From Eretmocerus hayati (taxonomy: Eukaryota; Arthropoda; Insecta; Hymenoptera; Aphelinidae), in NCBI GenBank assembly GCA_029851415.1, contig CM056741.1:147114522-147178521 (forward strand): a stretch of DNA of 64,000 bases. The letters are read 5' to 3'. This document shows positions 12,839 to 23,317 of the stretch, piece after piece. Positions within the stretch are counted from its first letter, which is position 1. Every line of letters starts with the position of its first letter. Under the pieces are notes generated by a model that ran no database searches, was not told the DNA's origin, and worked only from the letters and a program-made list of their open reading frames with translations. A program made the translations under genes and the position numbers.

Positions 12839-12935
12839 TGGTTGGGAACATCATCCCAACCAGTCTCCCTGGGTCAATTTACTCCCTCTAACATAAGTTT
12901 CTAATAACGTTTATTGTCATTCGTCTCTCATACAA
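12839..12935. repeat. GGTTGGGAACAT repeat, copy 1 of 3
   Basis: GGTTGGGAACATCATCCCAA forms a small near-palindrome and is followed by CCAGTCTCCCTGGGTCAA. A second copy lies at 14081-14180 and a more diverged one at about 14360-14450. These copies accompany the duplicated unit described at 12341. Confidence 0.65.
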
Positions 12936-13122
12936 CAATTTTAACATTTTTATCCATCCAACGTTAATATAATGAATTGAGTAAATTATATAAAAATATT
13001 TGGAATTCTAATATCATAATGATATAATCAACTTCTCAGAATTCTTATTTTTTCAAATGATTTGAATATATTTCTTATATTTATCACCATCCTCATATTT
13101 TCAAATGATTCAAAACACCACA

Positions 13123-13345
13123 TGAACAACATTGCACACTGACACTACTTCTCAAGACCAAACTGTAAGATTCCTCTGGTCTGGACATCGTCCCTCGGCC
13201 CGTTTAGGATAACCAATACGAATAAGGTCCATTTGATCATGAGTCTTTCAGTCACTGTGACGTGAAGTTACACCGACACATAATACATTCCTCAATACTC
13301 ACATACTATCATCATGATACACTCATCAACGATTAACGAGGATCA
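13123..13345. repeat. Dispersed repeat, copy 2 of 3
   Basis: This is the second copy of the segment at 12341-12560. It differs at scattered positions (for example GGTCTGGACATCGTCCC against GATCTGAACATTGTCCC). The copies at 12.3 and 13.1 kb are about 780 bp apart. Confidence 0.75.
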
Positions 13346-13509
13346 AAAAATTCAAAAATTCACCATCATAATCAGTTGAACTTCCATGAAATTACAAAAG
13401 TATGAGAGATGACAAAAAATGACAAAGAAATGACAAAAGTATGAGAGATCCTTTGTAAAAACTTCAATATGATCAATTTATAATACAAAATCAATATATC
13501 TATGTTTTT

Positions 13510-13980
13510 TTCCATGTGTTCAACGGTCGTCTTGAGCCAATGGACTATTGCAACCGGGGCGGATCTCGTGGGTTTAACGTTTCGTGTTGTATCGTGGCTT
13601 GTTTTTGAGATCCAGCCACTCACCCTAACCTAATTCTCTCCGCATTTGCCCGGGAATTATGCTCGTGGAGCGAGGGAAAACTCCTGCAGGGAGAAAACCT
13701 GCTCCGGAGAGTTCGGCACATTTATCATGATACCCTTACGGTGCGCATGCCACATTTCGTGAGCATGAACACCACAATTGTAACATTTCGTGCCTCCCGC
13801 TCACGCTGCTGAAAAGTAAGTGTCAACTAATCGATCAGAAAAGTCAGCCCGTCAAGGTTGATTAGACCGAGATGGGTGGTCACCCATCCAAGTACTAACC
13901 GCGCCCGACGATGCTTAACTTCGATGATCGGCCGAGCTGACACCCATCGACCCCACCAACTGTGTCGGTAAAAATATATC
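13510..13980 (-). mobile_element. 5S-rRNA-derived SINE-like element (Pol III)
   Basis: On the - strand, about 13945-13880 reproduces the core of eukaryotic 5S rRNA over roughly 60 nt. CGAAGTTAAGCATCGTCGGG is followed directly by CGCGGTTAGTACTTGGATGG and then GTGACC. That span covers box A, the intermediate element and box C of the 5S internal promoter. The 5' part of 5S and the part after the GTGACC differ from the real gene, so this is not a functional 5S rRNA gene. Downstream on the same strand there is a body of unrelated sequence to about 13510. A 5S-derived head on an unrelated body is the design of SINE3-type retroposons. The body length and target duplication are not established. Confidence 0.6.
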
Positions 13981-14867
13981 TATCTTATGAATACATGATA
14001 ATTGTAGGAGGTCATAAGTATATATACGAAAATTATGTAGAATTTTAAGTTGATTGAAAGGTATGATAGAAAATATTTTCGGTTGGGAACATTATCCCAA
14101 CCAGTCCCCCTGTGTCAATTCACTTCTTTTAATGTAATCTCTAATGACGTTCATCATCGTTCAATTTTCATACAACAATTTAAGCAATTCCATTTATCTA
14201 ATGTTGTGATGATAGAACAAATAGATAATTTCATAAGTTCTGGAATTCTTATATCAAATGATATATTCAACTTCTTGAAATATATTTTAATTATATGATT
14301 CAAGTATCACTATATTCATAAAAAACATTTGAGATCCTTACATATGTTGGAAAATATGATTTGGTTCCGACCATCATCCTCGCCAGTTTCCTTGTGTCGA
14401 TTGACTTCCTTCAATATGAGGTTTCATTTAAGTTTTCCAACTGTCAATTCTTATATAACAATTAGAACAATCAACTTTGAGAAAATGAAACAAGTGATTT
14501 ATTTCAAAAGTTCTAAAATAATTTATTCACAATAATATATTCAAATTCTCAAAATATTTTCAATAGATTCTAAGATGTTGAAAAATGGACAAGTACACGA
14601 CACCTTTACAACATCATACTTGACATAGAAGATGACATTGCGGTGACCCTGCATAAAAGAACCAACTCGTCTCAGACGACTCGGCTCAGCCGACTCGCCT
14701 CAGCTGTCTCAGATCGCCGACTCGGCTCAACCGACTCGGCTTGATCTATTTTTGTCAAAATTTGTGTCCAGATCGCAACTGAAAAAGCCAGTTGTATGGA
14801 CAAAAGGTTTATTTATAAGGGTGGACCGAAAAAAAAACAAAAAAAAACATCGGTGTGAGAAACTCCT

Positions 14868-14945
14868 TCCGAGACCCGGGCGCGAACCCACGGAAGATCG
14901 AATCATCCGATCCGGAGTCCAACACCTTGCCTCGGGGCCAGCGAG
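14868..14945 (-). pseudogene. tRNA-like module (class II, Ser/Leu-like), left arm
   Basis: On the - strand there is a box A-like TGGCCCCGAGGCAAGG (about 14940-14925), a hairpin region TTGGACTCCGGATCGGA, a long variable-arm-like stretch, and a good box B GGGTTCGCGCCC (14889-14878). The layout TGGCC..GAGG..AAGG.GTTGGACT.. is that of tRNA-Ser/Leu. The loop reads CTCCGGA, giving a nominal anticodon CCG, which fits neither Ser nor Leu. A mismatch in the anticodon stem marks it as tRNA-derived, not functional. Long T-runs on this strand (A-runs at 14829-14847) follow and could terminate Pol III. Confidence 0.55.
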
Positions 14946-15221
14946 GAAGGTTAGAAGACGAGTCGTAACAGGTGTACTTGGAGTGTGAGTCGCTATATAT
15001 AGCTATTACTTATAGAAAATGTTAGTAAGCGTTGCGTCGTTGCTTATATTATATATATACACTGATACACTCAGTGAGCATGCTCGCCATCATATATATG
15101 GTGAGTGTGTGTGTATATATATAATATAAGCAACGACGCAACGCTTACTAACATTTTCTATATATTATAGCTATAGCGACTCTCACTCCAAGTACGCCTG
15201 TTGCGACTTCTCTCCTAACCT

Positions 15222-15303
15222 TCCTCGCTGGCCCCGGGGCAAGGTGTTGGATTCCGGATCGAACGGTTCGATCGTCCGTGGGTTCGCGCCCGGGTCTCGG
15301 CAG
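15222..15303 (+). pseudogene. tRNA-like module (class II, Ser/Leu-like), right arm
   Basis: This is the mirror copy of 14868-14945. It has box A-like TGGCCCCGGGGCAAGG (15229-15244), anticodon arm TTGGATTCCGGATCGAA with loop TTCCGGA, and box B GGGTTCGCGCCC (15280-15291). Four of five anticodon-stem pairs are intact. No strong T-run follows within 30 bp, unlike the left-arm copy. Confidence 0.55.
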
Positions 15304-15457
15304 GAGTCTCTCACCCCTATATTAACTGGCTTTTTCAGTTGCGATTTGGACACAAATTTTGACAAAACTAGATCGAGCCGAGTCGGTCGAGCTGAGTCGG
15401 CGATCTGAGACAGCTGAGTCGAGTCGTCTGAGACGAGTCGGTTCTTTTAGGCAAGGG

Positions 15458-15720
15458 ACTTGCTTAGGCCATGGCTCAAGAGTGACTCACTCCGCTGAGA
15501 GCGACCGACGCAAATAAATCCAATACTGATTCTTCAACAACTCACACTCTACATTATTAACTATCATACACAAAATTATCATACACATTCGCCACAAATA
15601 CAACATTTACATGCAATACTGATGATAATGTTGCGGTGACTTGCTTAGGCCATGGCTCAAGAGTGACTCACTCCGCTGAGAGCGACCAACGCAAAAAATC
15701 CAATACAATATCATCAACAC
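15458..15720. repeat. Direct repeat with uninterrupted insertion target
   Basis: The block CTTGCTTAGGCCATGGCTCA followed by AGAGTGACTCACTCCGCTGA occurs at 15459-15500 and again at 15643-15690. The second copy retains GTTGCGGTGA immediately upstream and so shows the site before insertion of 14647-15457. Confidence 0.8.
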
Positions 15721-16179
15721 ACCATGAACAACACGATAATACATTCAAATAACCCTCCACAATATTCAAAATTTACAAGAATGTCAAAAAATCCTGGTTG
15801 CAACATCTAAAGGCTTAGTCAAATTCGATAAAACTATTTCAAATCTTCATCTGAAATTATACATTTATATATTCACTATTTTACTAGAAATAATAGTTCG
15901 TAGAGTCAACGCGAATCATCAAATGGAATTCAATTAACAATTTTAAAACGACATATGAAAATTCTCAATAGGACATATTCCAACATATGTTAATCTCCAA
16001 TCTTAAATCACTTGTTAAAAAATTCCAACTGATCACCATCATCTAGTCCCATAGGAAAATAACTATAGTTTTGATCTCATTAATTCTCAATATCTTGAAA
16101 ACTTATAACTACCTCGATAACAAATACAAAAAACTGAAAACTCAGACATCTTCATCCTGATATGAATATCACATTAAAC

Positions 16180-16345
16180 AACATTCTACACTGACACGAC
16201 TTCTCAAGATCAAACCGTTAGATTTCCTCCGATCTGAACATCGTCCCTTGGCCCGTGAAGGTAACCAATACGTGTCAGGTTCATCTGATCATGTCTCTCT
16301 CGGTCCCTGTGACGTGAAGTTACAACTACTCAGAATACACTTCTC
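16180..16345. repeat. Dispersed repeat, copy 3 of 3
   Basis: This is the third copy of the unit at 12341 and 13123, with more differences (CTGACACGACTTCTCAAG, then GATTTCCTCCGATCTGAAC). It lies 3 kb to the right of copy 2, part of that distance being the 811-bp insertion. Confidence 0.7.
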
Positions 16346-16529
16346 AACACTCATACCACTATTATTATCATAATATATATACTCAACATTATATATCAGG
16401 GGTGATAAATCATTTTCAATAGTATTTCATGCTTAATTTCAATATATATTAACTATTACTTAAAAAGACGAATATCCTCAGAATTCTTCCGGAGTTACAT
16501 GATGGTGATACAGTAATAAACACGTAAAA

Positions 16530-16895
16530 TGAGTGTATGTATCATGGGCTGCCTCACATAAAAGAATTCACAAACAAAAGAAACAAAAATAGACGCACAC
16601 ACACAAACACATATCCATATCCTCGAGCCGGTGTCCACACACTCACAACACATGCTCAAACACACACAAACACATACATAAAACATCGAATCTATATCCT
16701 CGAGCCGGTTCCCACACGCAGTAAAGACGTCAATATATACGATATATGTTGGTGCGGTAAGGAGGATACATAATGTATCTCGTGTACCGGGCTGCCTCAC
16801 AAAAGAGGATTCTTCTCACACTCACAAACACAAGACACAAAAAAGACACACACACACGAACACAAATCCATATCCTCGAGCCAGTGACAACACGC
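16530..16895. repeat. CA-rich tandem repeat array, left part
   Basis: Units of variable length share CTGCCTCACAAAAGAGGATT, a CACACACA-rich stretch and ATCCATATCCTCGAGCC. The last unit is interrupted at 16895 by the hAT-type element and resumes at 18421. Frames across the array encode Cys-Val-rich nonsense on the - strand and are not genes. Confidence 0.75.
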
Positions 16896-17368
16896 TAGTG
16901 ACCCTCTGGTAGTGATGAGCAGATCCTCCAGCGGCGCTTCTCATTGGTCGAAAAAAGGATCTCAAGTTGAAGAGTGGGAGAAGGATCGAGCCGCTCAAGT
17001 TCAAACTGAATCGAGGTCCGGAATCAAAATTTCACGACCGTGAGCAAGTCTGAATGTTTCTTGTTGATATAACTTATCATCTTCAGATTTACTCGCCTTC
17101 GTGTAATCACGAAGGATATGTTGATATCGTATTCGGCGAAGAGTTTGACAATTGGTTCCGAGCTTGGTTCATAGGTTATGTCGGGTTATGGTGTCAAGAA
17201 TCAATACCCACTCCTCCACCGAACACTTTTATGGATTGTGACACTCTGGACTCTTCATCAATATCGCATTTTGATGTGATAAATGATACACTACAACAAT
17301 AATGCCTAAAACCCAAGCGCCCTCGGGGGAGCCGATGAACATGTACGACCTCTGAACCACCTTGTGTA

Positions 17369-17454
17369 GAGATGCTCATTGGCCGAATGGTATACCTTTT
17401 GCCTCGTAACCAAAAGGTCGTGAGTTCAAACCAGCCTTCGGACGAATTTTTTTT
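17369..17454 (+). pseudogene. tRNA-like module (Thr-CGT-like), left arm of hAT element
   Basis: Box A TTGGCCGAATGG (17380-17391) and box B GAGTTCAAACC (17422-17432) are spaced as in a class I tRNA. Between them CTTTTGCCTCGTAACCAAAA can form an anticodon arm whose loop CTCGTAA holds CGT, as in tRNA-Thr(CGT), though the pair next to the loop is C-C. The T-stem is broken. A T8 run (17447-17454) follows directly and could terminate Pol III. It is tRNA-derived and not a working tRNA gene. Confidence 0.55.
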
Positions 17455-17858
17455 CCGAAAACTTTTTTTTATACTTCACAACACCTTTTTAATTACTCGA
17501 TTAATATTTTCAGACCTTTTGAGCTTTTATTTCAAATTCACCTCAGGTATTCGTGGAATAATCCCATAAATATTGTTATTCGTTGTAAGCAATATCTATC
17601 GTGCCTCAAATTCCTATAGCTCATCTGCTCGTGAATCTACAAAAAATTTATTTAATTGTGGTTGAAGATTTCTCGAAGATTTCAAATCGAAATGAATGTG
17701 ATCATTCAGACGTACCGAAAATACAACATTGTTTCATAAACATTTATAAAATAGTTACAAGAACCGCTGAAATAAAATTGAGATAAAAGCTTAAAAAAAT
17801 CAGACAATATTAATCGAGTAATTTAAAAGGTGTTGTGAAGCATAAGAAAAGTTTTCCG

Positions 17859-17947
17859 AAAAAAAAAATTTGGCCGAAGGGTGATTTGAACCCACGACCT
17901 TTGGATCACGAGGCAAAAGATGTACCGCTACACCACTGGACATCTCT
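17859..17947 (-). pseudogene. tRNA-like module (Thr-CGT-like), right arm of hAT element
   Basis: This is the inverted partner of 17369-17454. On the - strand it has box A TGGTGTAGCGG (17935-17925), loop CTCGTGA within TTTTGCCTCGTGATCCAAAG, box B GGGTTCAAATC (17893-17883), and then a T10 run (A10 at 17859-17868). The T-stem keeps only some pairs. Divergence from the left copy is mostly outside the promoter boxes. Confidence 0.55.
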
Positions 17948-18420
17948 GTAATATACTCTTCAAAGGCCACACATGCTCATCGGCTCCCCCGAGGGAGCTT
18001 GGGTTATAGGTATTGTTGTTAATATACTTGTCAGTCTGCTTGTCACACCAAAATGAGATACTAATATCGTTGAAGAATTCGAATTGTCCGAATCCGTTAG
18101 ATTGTTCGGTGGAATTAGGAGTGAGTATTGCAATTGACTGACACCATGACCCGACATAACCTAATGAATCAAGTCTCTCTTTCGAGCTCTCTTTGCCGTG
18201 CACGATATGTAACATCTCTTCCGTGATTAAATCAAGTCGAGTAACTTTGCTGTTCATTAATTTCTAGTTCGGAAAACGTCATAACTTTCTTGTGGTGGCA
18301 ATATTTCGATCCGTAATTCCACAGCATTTTGAACGGTGCGCGTTTAGATCCTTTCTTCGGTGGGCGGAGTCATGGCGGAGTGGGGAGCGGGATCTGCTCA
18401 TCACTACTAGAGAGTCACTA

Positions 18421-18770
18421 CAACACGCCGGCAAATGAGGATAAATTCATTATATTCGTCTAGTAAGTGTACGTGTACTGGATTGGCTCACAAAAGAGGA
18501 TTATACACACATTATCTCAAACACAAGACACAAAAATAGACACACACACATGCACACAAATCCATATCATCGAGCCGGTGACAACACGCCGTAAAATGTG
18601 AATATCTTCATTATATTCATCTAGTAAGTGTTCGTGTACTGGACTGGCTCACAAAAGAGGATTCTACACACATTATCACAAACACAAGACACAAAAATAG
18701 ACACACACACACCGACCCACCGACCCACCGACCCATCCACCCATCCACCAGCCCATCAATAAATATATTA
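18421..18770. repeat. CA-rich tandem repeat array, right part
   Basis: The array resumes after the hAT-type element with the duplicated CAACACGC. Two clear units of about 170 bp follow (GTGTACTGGATTGGCTCACA, then GTGTACTGGACTGGCTCACA). It ends in a short (CCGACCCA)n and (CCAT)n run near 18710-18755. Confidence 0.75.
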
Positions 18771-20139
18771 CAAACAATCTAAAAAAATCTAGGAACATTT
18801 ACACTCGCCTAGGGACATTTGTCTCGTCAACTTGGCAGCCCTGATTTGATTTTATGTTGGCAAGCCTGATATAGGGATTCCGTACGGATGAAAGGTGCCT
18901 TGTCGGTTAATATTATTAATAACTACCCGGGCCCTCAATCAGCCTCGTCCGTAATTTCCCTGAACAGTTAAACAAATACATCAGAAATGCAGTACCTTCT
19001 TCACTGATTTTCAACCCGTTGGTTATAAGGAAGTGAGACACTAGAGCAAAATTTTTAACTAGAGGAAGTAAACATTGTGTACAAGGCGAGGTTATGACGC
19101 TCGACTGCAACGAGATTTGATTAAGAATTTATATTTGCTGCATCATGATGATGGTCGAAAAATACTTATCTGATTCGTTGAGATTCGTCACCGCATCATC
19201 GAAAAGCAGTTTGAATAATAAAGCTGCCCAAAAGTACGATATTGATCTCAGATAGAGAAGACAGATTTGGTCGGGGGACAAGCCAATCGTGTATTGTTCC
19301 GACCGCTAACGCGATTCCAGGAATCTGTCTTTCCTGACTCACTTGGATGGTTAATTAATAATCTGATCTCACATCAACGATAAAGGGATAGATTCCCAAA
19401 AAATGCGATGCCAAATATGCATCTCTTGCTTACACGATAATTGAGGAGCTCGCTTTTGGCCAGTAAAGTCCGTGACCGACCTTATAACGTCTTATTATTG
19501 ATCCAAACTCGAATCATTCATCAATATGATCTGATTACAATTGTGTTTTTCGTTCAGGTGACGCGATGAATGCGGGCTTGGTTTGCGTTTTCTTCCAAAC
19601 TATCGAACCTTCTTTCATGGGGATGTTAACATAACCCTTCCATTTCCTCCAAAATGCGTGATTTTCGAGCTCAATATCTGTGCGCCAGTATTTTTTCGCT
19701 CTTTGATCTCATAAGAACTTTTGATCACGATATTCCGATCTATGAGATGCTGAAGTTCCATAAGGAGTTACCGGGGACGAGAATTCATGTATTGAAAGCG
19801 CCTTTCCCCAACGTGGAATCTGATAAAAATGCCGACTTTGAGATAAGATTTGTCCTAAGAAAAGAAAATTCAGTGTTTTGCAATTGTGGCTTTCTGCGTG
19901 ATATGCTCATCTTTTTGGACTTGAAAGTATTTTTCTCGTAAAATTCAGCTTCTTCACATCAAATTATGGGTTTCAGATCATTCCTTCATCGGATTCTATA
20001 CTAGTGAAAAATCGATCCAAAAATTGAAAAATCGAATTTTTTTAGAAATTTAAATAACTAAGATATGGCGCAAAACTTGCAAGAATGACTCCCAATGCTT
20101 AAAGCCTGTGCTTTGCATTTTCTTCCATCATATGCTACT
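18771..20139. other. Non-coding stretch, no gene recognised
   Basis: Mixed AT-rich sequence with only short frames. The + strand frame at 19654-19941 (95 codons) has no recognisable motif. Confidence 0.4.
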
Positions 20140-20141
20140 TA

Positions 20142-20317
20142 CAGTGAATTCTCCCTTAACGGACACCTCCGATTAGCGGACACCTCTCAATAACGGATGA
20201 TTTTTTTGCAACCGGCAGAAGCATAACCGCAGAAATGAACCTCTAATTAGTGGACACCTCTGGATTACGGACAGTTTTGATGCGACCGGAGGTGTCCGCT
20301 ATTGGAAGATTTCACTG
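20142..20317. mobile_element. pogo-like MITE, 176 bp
   Basis: The ends CAGTGAATTCTCCCTTAACG and the complement of CAGTGAAATCTTCCAATAGC are flanked by TA at 20140-20141 and 20318-20319. The interior repeats GGACACCTC several times in both orientations. A CAGTGAA end with a TA duplication is typical of pogo/Tc1-mariner MITEs. Confidence 0.75.
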
Positions 20318-21596
20318 TATACCTGAAGTTACCCAAAAATCCCTAACCGTCGACCAAAAACTTGTTGATACTCAGAAGAATGACTCATGCAATAAGTGGA
20401 GACTGAATCAATAAGATGAATGGCAGTCTCTTTGCACTTATCTTTATATGAGTCATTCTGGAGCAAGCTGGACAAAACCGTCACCAGGGGGGTCTGGGAA
20501 AAATCCGCAAAAAATTGTTTCCATTGGTACTATGTTGAAATAGTACGAAAAAATTTTTTTCAGATTTTTTCGGCCCCCCCTGTGGGCCCCAGGGCCCATG
20601 AAAGGGCCGTTTCAGGCCCTTTTATAGCCTTTTCTAGGAAAATCATAGTTCCAACGCAATTCAATATTTTTCAACGTACTTGGACGCATTTTTCTCGTCA
20701 AGACTAGTACTTTTGAAAAAAAAAATTGTCCAAGGCCACTTAGTGAGCCTGACGACTTCTGCAAGCTAATTATTGAGAGCAAATTTTAGCGATTTTTGGG
20801 CATGTTTCAAAGCGATCTAGCTCCTACTAGACATGTGATAATCGACTTCTGCAGGTAGTCATTTTCAAGGTCTTGGAAAAATCTACAATTTGACTTCCTA
20901 CAGAAGTCGATTATTGTACTTTTTATAGGAGCTATAGCCGATACAAGTTGAGCTATTTACGAAAAAGTCGAAAATTCAGGACTCGATTCCCAAAATATGT
21001 CTCAATTTTTTCTCACCAAACTTGTGCAAAAATGTTCTTTCAGACATCTACTTTCAGTAAAAAAAATTTGGCGGAGGTTATTTTTTTTTTATTTTTTTTT
21101 TTGACGAGCGTTACAAAATGCCGCATTTCGTGGTTTTAGCAAAAACGGCATCTTTGACCACGGTCACATATGCTCCCATCTGGACTGATGTGCACCAATC
21201 TGTATGAAAACACTTCCCAAAGTACCCCCACACGGAGAGACCAAAACGTACTCGCGAGGACGTCGCGCGGCCCCGCGTCTGGCTCGGCGTGCTCGCGGCG
21301 TGCAGCGCGCGACATCGGAGTGTCTGACCCACCTCAATCATGTTGTGCATGTTACCGTGGCGACGCGCAGGACAACGACGTGACCGGCTCCTCGGAACTG
21401 TTTTGAGAGCCGCGGTGATGTTTCGACTTCCTTGTTCTCGTCTTAATATTATGAAAATGGAACCGCGTGTCTTCATCTCGATAATTGATCACTCATTGGT
21501 TTCAGCGCCCTCCGCTCATGGAAAAAATAAATCGATTTGAGGCCTCTCCGAGAGGACTATTGTTCATATATGACTTCTAAAACAACATTTGTAACC

Positions 21597-21678
21597 TGTT
21601 AATTAGCTTAATGGTAGGGCGCAAGCTTCGTAGTCCAAAGATCTTGGGTTCGAGACCCGAAAACCACAATTTTTTTTT
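21597..21678 (+). pseudogene. tRNA-like module, left arm of 4-kb palindrome
   Basis: Box A TTAGCTTAATGG (21603-21614) and box B GGGTTCGAGACCC (21646-21658) are well preserved. The T-arm TTGGG-TTCGAGA-CCCGA pairs completely and the D-stem GCTT/GGGC pairs with G-U. The anticodon arm is irregular and the acceptor ends do not pair, so the tRNA is not functional. A T9 run (21670-21678) follows at the right place for Pol III termination. Confidence 0.6.
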
Positions 21679-22322
21679 CTTCATGTAAGGTTCATAAATT
21701 TCCCTCAAATTTCTCAATTCTCCATCTTTTTTAGAATCAAAATATAGTACCCTACAGTCTGTTACAATTTTTCGGTACTATATTCTCTGTACAAGAAAAA
21801 ACTTCGAGATATTTTCACTGTAAGTAAATCATGCATCGAATCTCTCCTATTTCAATGTTAGATCTTTATATACATGAGCTCACGTTAGATGACGAATTTC
21901 ATCGACACCTCAACTCCAAGCTAGATAAGTAGAGCCCAAGTGACTACCCTTAAGGCTTTGGAACTGATCTGCGTCGGATGATACTCTTCACGCGATTGAA
22001 ATAGTTTGTTCTTCAAATGAATCTCCGTACAGAGTATTCAGAGAAATAAAAATTTATGAGATAAGTTTTGAATTCATATTTATATAATTTTTGAATTCAT
22101 TATAAAATTGAAATTGATAATATTTATATTTAAATAATGAATATTGAAGAACTGAGGTGATTCATTGCATGATCTATCTATCGTAAAATGATTTCAAAGT
22201 TTTTTCATCTGCAAAGAGTATATTACCGAAAAATTGTAACAGACTATAGGGTACTGCATTTTGATTCTAAAAAAGATGGAAAATTTAGAAATTTGAGGCA
22301 AAATTATGAACCTTACATGAAG

Positions 22323-22405
22323 AAATAAAAAATTGTGGTTTTCGGGTCTCGAACCCAAGATCTTTGGACTACGAAGCTTGCACCCTACCATTAAGCTAAT
22401 TAACA
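22323..22405 (-). pseudogene. tRNA-like module, right arm of 4-kb palindrome
   Basis: This is the inverted partner of 21597-21678 and nearly identical to it. On the - strand it has box A TTAGCTTAATGG (22399-22388), box B GGGTTCGAGACCC (22356-22344), and then a T-rich run. It reads toward the centre of the palindrome, facing the left-arm copy. Confidence 0.6.
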
Positions 22406-22771
22406 GGTTACAAATGTTGTTTTAGAAGTCATACATGAACAATAGTCCTCTCGGAGAGGCCTCAAATCGATTTATTTTTTCCATGAGCGGAGAGCGCTGA
22501 AACCAATGAGTGATCAATTATCGAGATAAAGACACGCGGTTCCATTTTCATAATATTAAGACGAGAACAAGGAAGTCGAAACATCACCGCGGCTCTCAAA
22601 ACAGTTCCGAGGAGCCGGTCACGTCGTTGTCCTGCACGTCGCCACGGTAACATGCACAACATGATCGAGGTGGGTCAGACACTCCGATGTCGCGCGCTGC
22701 ACGCCGCGAGCACGCCGAGCCAGACGCGGGGCCGCGCGACGTCCTCGCGAGTACGTTTTGGTCTCTCCGTG

Positions 22772-23317
22772 CATGTACGTGTAAGGAGTTGCGGGGACGA
22801 GCCTCCAGCCAGGAGCGAGCTGTAGGTTCTATTTACCGTGTCAAAAATAGGCATTATTTTGGCTATTCGAGCGTAAGCGACCGAGAGCATGATTTTACTT
22901 GTTCTGGCTCACAACAAATGAGATAATGGGCTAGAATGAGGATCCAAACATGATTTTCCGACTCAAAATGACCATCTAAACAGAATTCCGAGGTCAGTTT
23001 TGCTCTAAATAGTTGTCCCTCTGCCCCTTAAGAACTTAGATCCTGTCGACAGGTTCTGACACCGTTGAGGCACTAGACGATATTCTAGAGCTGAACTGAC
23101 CTCGGAATTGTGTTCAGATGGTCATTTTGAGTCGGAAAAATATGTTTCGATCCTCATTCTAGCCCATTATCTCATTTGTAAGCCAGAACGAGTAAAATCA
23201 TGCTCTCAGTCGCTTACGCTCGAATAGCCAAAATAATGCCTATTTTTGACACTGTAAATAGAACCTACAGCTCGCTCCTGACTGGAGGCTCGTCCCCGCA
23301 ACTTCTTACACGTACTT
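22772..23317. mobile_element. Foldback element nested in the 4-kb palindrome
   Basis: A 546-bp inverted repeat with ends around GTACGTGTAAGGAGTTGCGG has arms of about 230 bp and a short centre near 23010-23090. It splits the sequence that is continuous in the left arm at 21215-21240 (AAAGTACCCCCACACGGAGA). It is therefore a later insertion. It encodes nothing recognisable. Confidence 0.8.

Larger units (their letters stand above)
14647..15457. mobile_element. Foldback element with tRNA-like module in each arm
   Basis: This is an 811-bp inverted repeat. The arms (14647 to about 15055 and about 15120 to 15457) match in reverse complement with moderate divergence; terminal repeats are CCCTGCATAAAAGAACC and the complement of CCCTTGCCTAAAAGAACC. 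Subterminal sequence is rich in CGACTCGG-like words. Each arm carries a tRNA-like module read outward from the centre. The insertion is proven by an uninterrupted copy of the target at 15632: the sequence GCGGTGAC-TTGCTTAGG is continuous there and is split here. It encodes no transposase, and mirrored frames starting MSKFVS in both arms are a by-product of the inverted repeat. The superfamily is unclear. Confidence 0.8.
16896..18420. mobile_element. hAT-type foldback element with exact 8-bp duplication
   Basis: A 1525-bp inverted repeat begins TAGTGACCCTCTGGTAGTGA and ends with the complement of TAGTGACTCTCTAGTAGTGA. It is flanked on both sides by CAACACGC (16888-16895 and 18421-18428). The uninterrupted array unit near 18590 reads CAACACGCCG once, so the duplication is genuine. 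An 8-bp duplication with a TAG start is typical of hAT transposons. No transposase domain is recognisable. Both arms carry a tRNA-like module reading toward the centre, and a stretch translating to a peptide with GYVG.WCQ in both arms (+ strand 17054-17302, - strand about 17990-18257). The peptide is unknown and may be a passenger remnant. Arms are diverged, so the element is not very young. Confidence 0.8.

Noticed and set aside
16530..18770. Possible CRISPR-like array
   Set aside because: The repeats are long, irregular and CA-rich without unique spacers; this is a eukaryotic tandem repeat split by a transposon.
21597..22405. Functional tRNA genes
   Set aside because: Promoter boxes and T-arm are good, but acceptor ends do not pair and the anticodon arm is irregular.
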